DNA from: Nitrospira sp.
GTDB lineage: Bacteria > UBA9089 > CG2-30-40-21 > SBAY01
Length of the DNA: 7,470 nt
Assembly: GCA_005239945.1 (NCBI GenBank)
Contig: SBAY01000293.1
Span: forward strand, 1 to 7,470
Direction of reading: 5' to 3'
Below, one piece after another: positions 5,220 through 7,470 of this stretch; the first letter of the stretch is position 1; the number at the start of each line of letters is the position of its first letter. The position numbers were made by a program, and so were the translations under genes. The notes beneath the pieces are model-generated. The model saw nothing but the letters and a program-made list of their open reading frames with translations. It ran no database searches and had not been told where the DNA came from.

Positions 5220-6123
5220 AATCACAGTATTTTTTTATAAATTGGACTATGTCGTCTGGAAGAGGGGATGTCCATTCTAAATATTTATGAGAAATGGGGT
5301 GCTCAAAGCCAAGTAAATGTGCGTGCAGGGCTTGCCTCTTCATTTCCAACTCCCTCTTTTTACCATACCGTTTATCCCCGACCACCTGATGCCCAATATA
5401 ACTTAGATGAATCCGAATTTGATGAGTTCTACCGGTACCTAATTTTACCTCTAAGAGTGAATATTCCGAATTAAACCGTTCCAGGACATGAAAATAGGTA
5501 ATTGCCGTTTTAGATAATCTTCCTTTTGCCTTCATTTCTATGCCACCTTTAAATGGTCTCCCAATGGGAACATTTATTTCCCCCTTATCCTGTTTTATAA
5601 TTCCGTGGACTAAGGTAAAATAAATCCTGTTAATCGTATGGGTATTGAATTGTCGGGCTAATCCCCAGTATGCCCGGTCACTCTTAGCCACAACCATTAC
5701 CCCGGAGGTATCCTTATCTAAACGATGGACTACACCGGGTCGAAGAGGGGCACCAATCCTGGAAAGATTTCCTTTGGTATGCGATAATAAGGCATTAATC
5801 AATGTACCGGATTTTATCTTATGGGTAGGGTGAGTTATCATCCCTGCTGGTTTGTTAACGACTATCAAATCCTCATCCTCATATAAAACCTCTAAGGGAA
5901 TATCTTCGGGAGGGATAGTAAAATCTTCAGGTAGAGGTAAATCAACCTTTATCCTGTCCTGAAATCTTATTACCTGATCTGGTTTTACAACCGGCTTATC
6001 ATTTAAAATTACCTTATTGGATTTGATTAGCGTTTGAATTCTAACTCGGGATAACCCTGATTTTTTAGTCAGATAAACATCTAATCTTTGCCCTTCATCT
6101 TCTTTAACAACAACTAATTCCAT
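5203..6123 (-). CDS. rluD: RluA/RluD-family 23S rRNA pseudouridine synthase (306 aa)
   Basis: This enzyme isomerises specific uridines in ribosomal RNA to pseudouridine. An N-terminal S4-type RNA-binding domain (about 12-60: GQRLDVYLTK, SRVRIQTLIKSNKVILND) precedes the catalytic domain. Motifs in order are VVNKPAGMITHP (88-99), PGVVHRLDKDTSGVMVVAKS (129-148) with catalytic Asp136, GRTHQIRIHL (231-240), GDKRYG (249-254) and HAHLLGFEHP (267-276). Length and domain order fit RluD or a close paralogue such as RluC; the exact rRNA target cannot be read from sequence. The frame is open up to 6189, but residues before MELVVVKEDEGQRLD would be translated from the inverted repeat at 6139-6225, so I placed the start at the ATG at 6121-6123, with GGGGA about 10 nt upstream. 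It follows the radical SAM gene on the same strand and may share its promoter. Confidence 0.93.
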   Translation of the reverse strand: MELVVVKEDEGQRLDVYLTKKSGLSRVRIQTLIKSNKVILNDKPVVKPDQVIRFQDRIKVDLPLPEDFTIPPEDIPLEVLYEDEDLIVVNKPAGMITHPTHKIKSGTLINALLSHTKGNLSRIGAPLRPGVVHRLDKDTSGVMVVAKSDRAYWGLARQFNTHTINRIYFTLVHGIIKQDKGEINVPIGRPFKGGIEMKAKGRLSKTAITYFHVLERFNSEYSLLEVKLGTGRTHQIRIHLSYIGHQVVGDKRYGKKRELEMKRQALHAHLLGFEHPISHKYLEWTSPLPDDIVQFIKKYCDSDYIL

Positions 6124-6138
6124 TGGTGTAATTTCCCC

Positions 6139-6225
6139 ATTTTGGATTTTGGATTTTCGATTTTGGATTGAGGATATAAGATTCCTCAATCCTCAATCTA
6201 AAATCGAAAATCCAAAATCCAAAAT
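6139..6225. repeat. Near-perfect 36-bp inverted repeat between the radical SAM gene and rluD
   Basis: Arms 6139-6174 and 6190-6225 match at 35 of 36 positions around a 15-nt loop. The arms are built from TTTTGGAT/ATCCAAAA units (ATTTTGGATTTTGGATTTTC). The element fills nearly all of the gap between the radical SAM stop (6238) and the rluD start (6123). In the shared transcript it would form a very stable stem. It is probably a dispersed repeat or small MITE; no target duplication is clear. Confidence 0.85.
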
Positions 6226-6237
6226 TCTTTTTCTTCC

Positions 6238-7254
6238 TCAATTCCTCAACCCCCTTTTCCAACATTGAATATCCTCTCCAAAACAATCACCGGTCAAGGA
6301 ATAAGCTAAGGCCCGACAACCCCAACAATCAGCTATGAGACATTGTTCGCATTTACCTTTAAGATTCTTTTTATTTTGGAGTTGTGAAAGAATTTTAGCG
6401 TCTCGAACCAGGTCAAAAAGGGATTGATTTTTTAGATTTCCTAAGGTAAGCTCGAATCTTCGGCAGGGATAAACCTCACCTCGACTCATCAGACATAAGG
6501 ACTCAGTCCCAACCGCACAAGTCGCCCCTGACAAATGCGGTGTTTCCCCATTCCATTTTATCCAGAATGCCTTAACAGGCAAAATATCCTCTTCCAGACA
6601 TTCATACTGGCAAGATTCTAAAACCATATTTACTAATCCCTGCCAATCACGGGAATCCAAAAGATACTCCTTCATCTGCCTGCCCTGACCTAAGGGAATA
6701 AATCGCTCAATGATAAAACCGTCCAGGTTTAAGGATAAAGAAAACTCAAATAATTTTGGCACCTCGTCTAAGTTGTACTTAGCAACAGTGAACATAAGGA
6801 TTACCTCGAAATCATTCTTTAAAAGTTTGACTGCCTCCAATGTCCTTTGGAAACTACCTTTCCCTCGAATAAAATCGTTCTTTTCCGGGTTGGTGGCCTC
6901 CAGTGATAATTTAATCTTTTTAAACTTACGAAGTCCCTTGAGTAATTCTATCTTTTCCCGGGTGATTAAACTCCCATTGGTAATTATGATTAATTCCTCG
7001 ATTTCAGCCTGGTTATCTAAGTAGGTTAATAGGCTAAAGAACTCCTTTTTCAGAAATGGTTCACCGCCGGTAATGGCGATGACTGCTTGCTTATTCCAGC
7101 GATGAAGGGTATCAATAATATTGTCAGATATGGCTTTGAGTCCAGACCAATTCAACTCATCTTCAGGGGTAAAATTATCCTGATAGCAATGCCGACAACG
7201 AAGATTGCAGGCATCTGTAATATGCCATTGAAGGTAAAATCGATTGTTCATCAT
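6238..7254 (-). CDS. Radical SAM protein with SPASM-like C-terminal Fe-S domain (338 aa)
   Basis: The N-terminus has the radical SAM cluster motif CNLRCRHC (C16, C20, C23), which binds a 4Fe-4S cluster that cleaves S-adenosylmethionine. The SAM-binding ITGGEPFL (61-68) and a TNGSLI strand (92-97) follow. The C-terminus has a SPASM-like set: C246, C254, C264 (GEVYPCRRF), then CEQC (302, 305), CWGC (310, 313), C324 and C331, able to hold one or two more clusters. The spacing CX2CX4CX2C is slightly shorter than the textbook SPASM. Such proteins mature peptides, enzymes or cofactors (relatives of PqqE, anSME, NirJ). No precursor peptide or partner enzyme is visible, so the substrate is unknown. 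Two ATGs start the gene (7252-7254 and 7249-7251). There is no Shine-Dalgarno, and the promoter predicts an almost leaderless mRNA. It probably leads rluD. Confidence 0.92.
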   Translation of the reverse strand: MMNNRFYLQWHITDACNLRCRHCYQDNFTPEDELNWSGLKAISDNIIDTLHRWNKQAVIAITGGEPFLKKEFFSLLTYLDNQAEIEELIIITNGSLITREKIELLKGLRKFKKIKLSLEATNPEKNDFIRGKGSFQRTLEAVKLLKNDFEVILMFTVAKYNLDEVPKLFEFSLSLNLDGFIIERFIPLGQGRQMKEYLLDSRDWQGLVNMVLESCQYECLEEDILPVKAFWIKWNGETPHLSGATCAVGTESLCLMSRGEVYPCRRFELTLGNLKNQSLFDLVRDAKILSQLQNKKNLKGKCEQCLIADCWGCRALAYSLTGDCFGEDIQCWKRGLRN

Positions 7255-7265
7255 GAGGTTATGAA

Positions 7266-7294
7266 ATTATATCCGATAGATTTCAGTTTGTCAA
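7266..7294 (-). promoter_or_regulatory. Consensus promoter of the radical SAM gene
   Basis: On the minus strand TTGACA (complement of 7289-7294) and TATAAT (complement of 7266-7271) are 17 nt apart, both perfect. The transcription start would fall near 7259, about 5 nt before the first ATG (7254), so the mRNA would be leaderless or nearly so. This agrees with the absence of any purine-rich ribosome site there (TTCATAACCTC precedes the ATG). Confidence 0.85.
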
Positions 7295-7326
7295 GTTGAA
7301 TTTTAGCACTGCCTCATTACATACCT

Positions 7327-7351
7327 TTAAATATTTTTGACTTGTGCAATC
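7327..7351. repeat. Third copy of the 25-bp terminal repeat of the 208-bp element
   Basis: This segment matches the reverse complement of 2590-2614 at 21 of 25 positions and shares GTGCAATC and the TTAAAT start. No opposite end is visible before the window stops, so either the element continues beyond 7470 or this is a solo end. It lies about 33 bp upstream of the radical SAM promoter. Confidence 0.55.
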
Positions 7352-7470
7352 AAAATTTAATCCGCAGATTTCGCAGATTACACAGCGCAGCAGAGCCGCA
7401 ACCAAATCCCAACCTAACGGTTGGAAAAGGAGGTTTATCGCTTTAACCACACCAAGGTATGTCTTTAAAA
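7352..7470. other. Repeat-like non-coding tail of the window
   Basis: No ORF is supported here. The stretch holds a CCGCAGATTTCGCAGATTAC repeat-like phrase (about 7363-7382), a perfect hairpin CCAACCTAACGGTTGG (7409-7424) and an AAAAGGAGG purine run (7425-7433) with no well-spaced start codon. It probably belongs to the repeat element whose end is at 7327-7351, or to neighbouring dispersed repeats. Confidence 0.4.

Noticed and set aside
6124..6189. 22-residue N-terminal extension of RluD
   Set aside because: It is encoded largely by the inverted repeat (RKSKIQN) and not by family sequence; homology begins at MELVVVKEDEGQRLD.
6104..6286. 60-aa minus-strand ORF overlapping the inverted repeat
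   Set aside because: It is a frame-shifted reading of the repeat and gene edges, with no ribosome site or family resemblance.
7425..7470. New gene starting near 7456 after AAAAGGAGG
   Set aside because: The purine run is more than 20 nt from the ATG and the window ends a few codons later; nothing supports coding.
1..7470. CRISPR array, tRNA or rRNA gene
   Set aside because: No regularly spaced identical repeats and no cloverleaf or rRNA-like sequence was noticed on either strand; the repeats seen are inverted and irregular.

Overview
The window looks bacterial: clear Shine-Dalgarno sites, two exact sigma70/SigA promoters (TTGACA-N17-TATAAT) and standard-code ORFs. By eye the GC content is moderate, near 40-45%. 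The cysteine-rich, iron-sulfur and radical SAM gene content suggests an anaerobe. The unusually dense intergenic inverted repeats resemble repeat-rich genomes of uncultivated anaerobic or subsurface lineages. That placement is inference, and I cannot name a phylum.

Layout. (1) Positions 1-190 hold a possible C-terminal tail of a plus-strand gene, a minus-strand start site that opens only a 12-codon ORF, and an inverted repeat. (2) Positions 192-2327, minus strand, form a probable operon read right to left: a PerR-type Fur-family regulator with a consensus promoter, a ferredoxin-like iron-sulfur protein, a 79-aa zinc-ribbon-like protein, a PsiE-like membrane protein, and a 51-aa protein with ten cysteines. 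The last gene is too short for usual ORF cut-offs. (3) Positions 2328-2809 are a divergent intergenic region with the perR promoter, a 208-bp element with 25-bp terminal inverted repeats (TIRs), a weak terminator-like hairpin and a 90-bp MITE abutting glnA. (4) Positions 2810-4141, plus strand, encode a complete type I glutamine synthetase. (5) Positions ~4200-5030 are an ammonium transporter (amt) pseudogene. It lacks both ends and is split by a 160-bp MITE with 15-bp TIRs and a 7-bp target duplication, inserted next to the pore-histidine codon. (6) Positions 5095-5219 hold a 35-bp-arm inverted repeat and a small perfect hairpin over the rluD stop. (7) Positions 5203-7254, minus strand, encode an RluA/RluD-type pseudouridine synthase and, upstream of it, a radical SAM/SPASM protein whose consensus promoter predicts an almost leaderless mRNA. 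A near-perfect 36-bp inverted repeat separates them. (8) Positions 7327-7470 carry a third copy of the 208-bp element's TIR, plus further repeat-like sequence.

How it fits together. The PerR-led operon plausibly answers peroxide or metal stress and makes iron-sulfur and cysteine-rich proteins, but the roles of the small proteins are unknown. glnA next to an amt remnant points to a former nitrogen-assimilation pair whose transporter has been lost. The strongest new signal is the set of different non-coding repeat elements: one destroyed amt and another may supply the -35 box of glnA.
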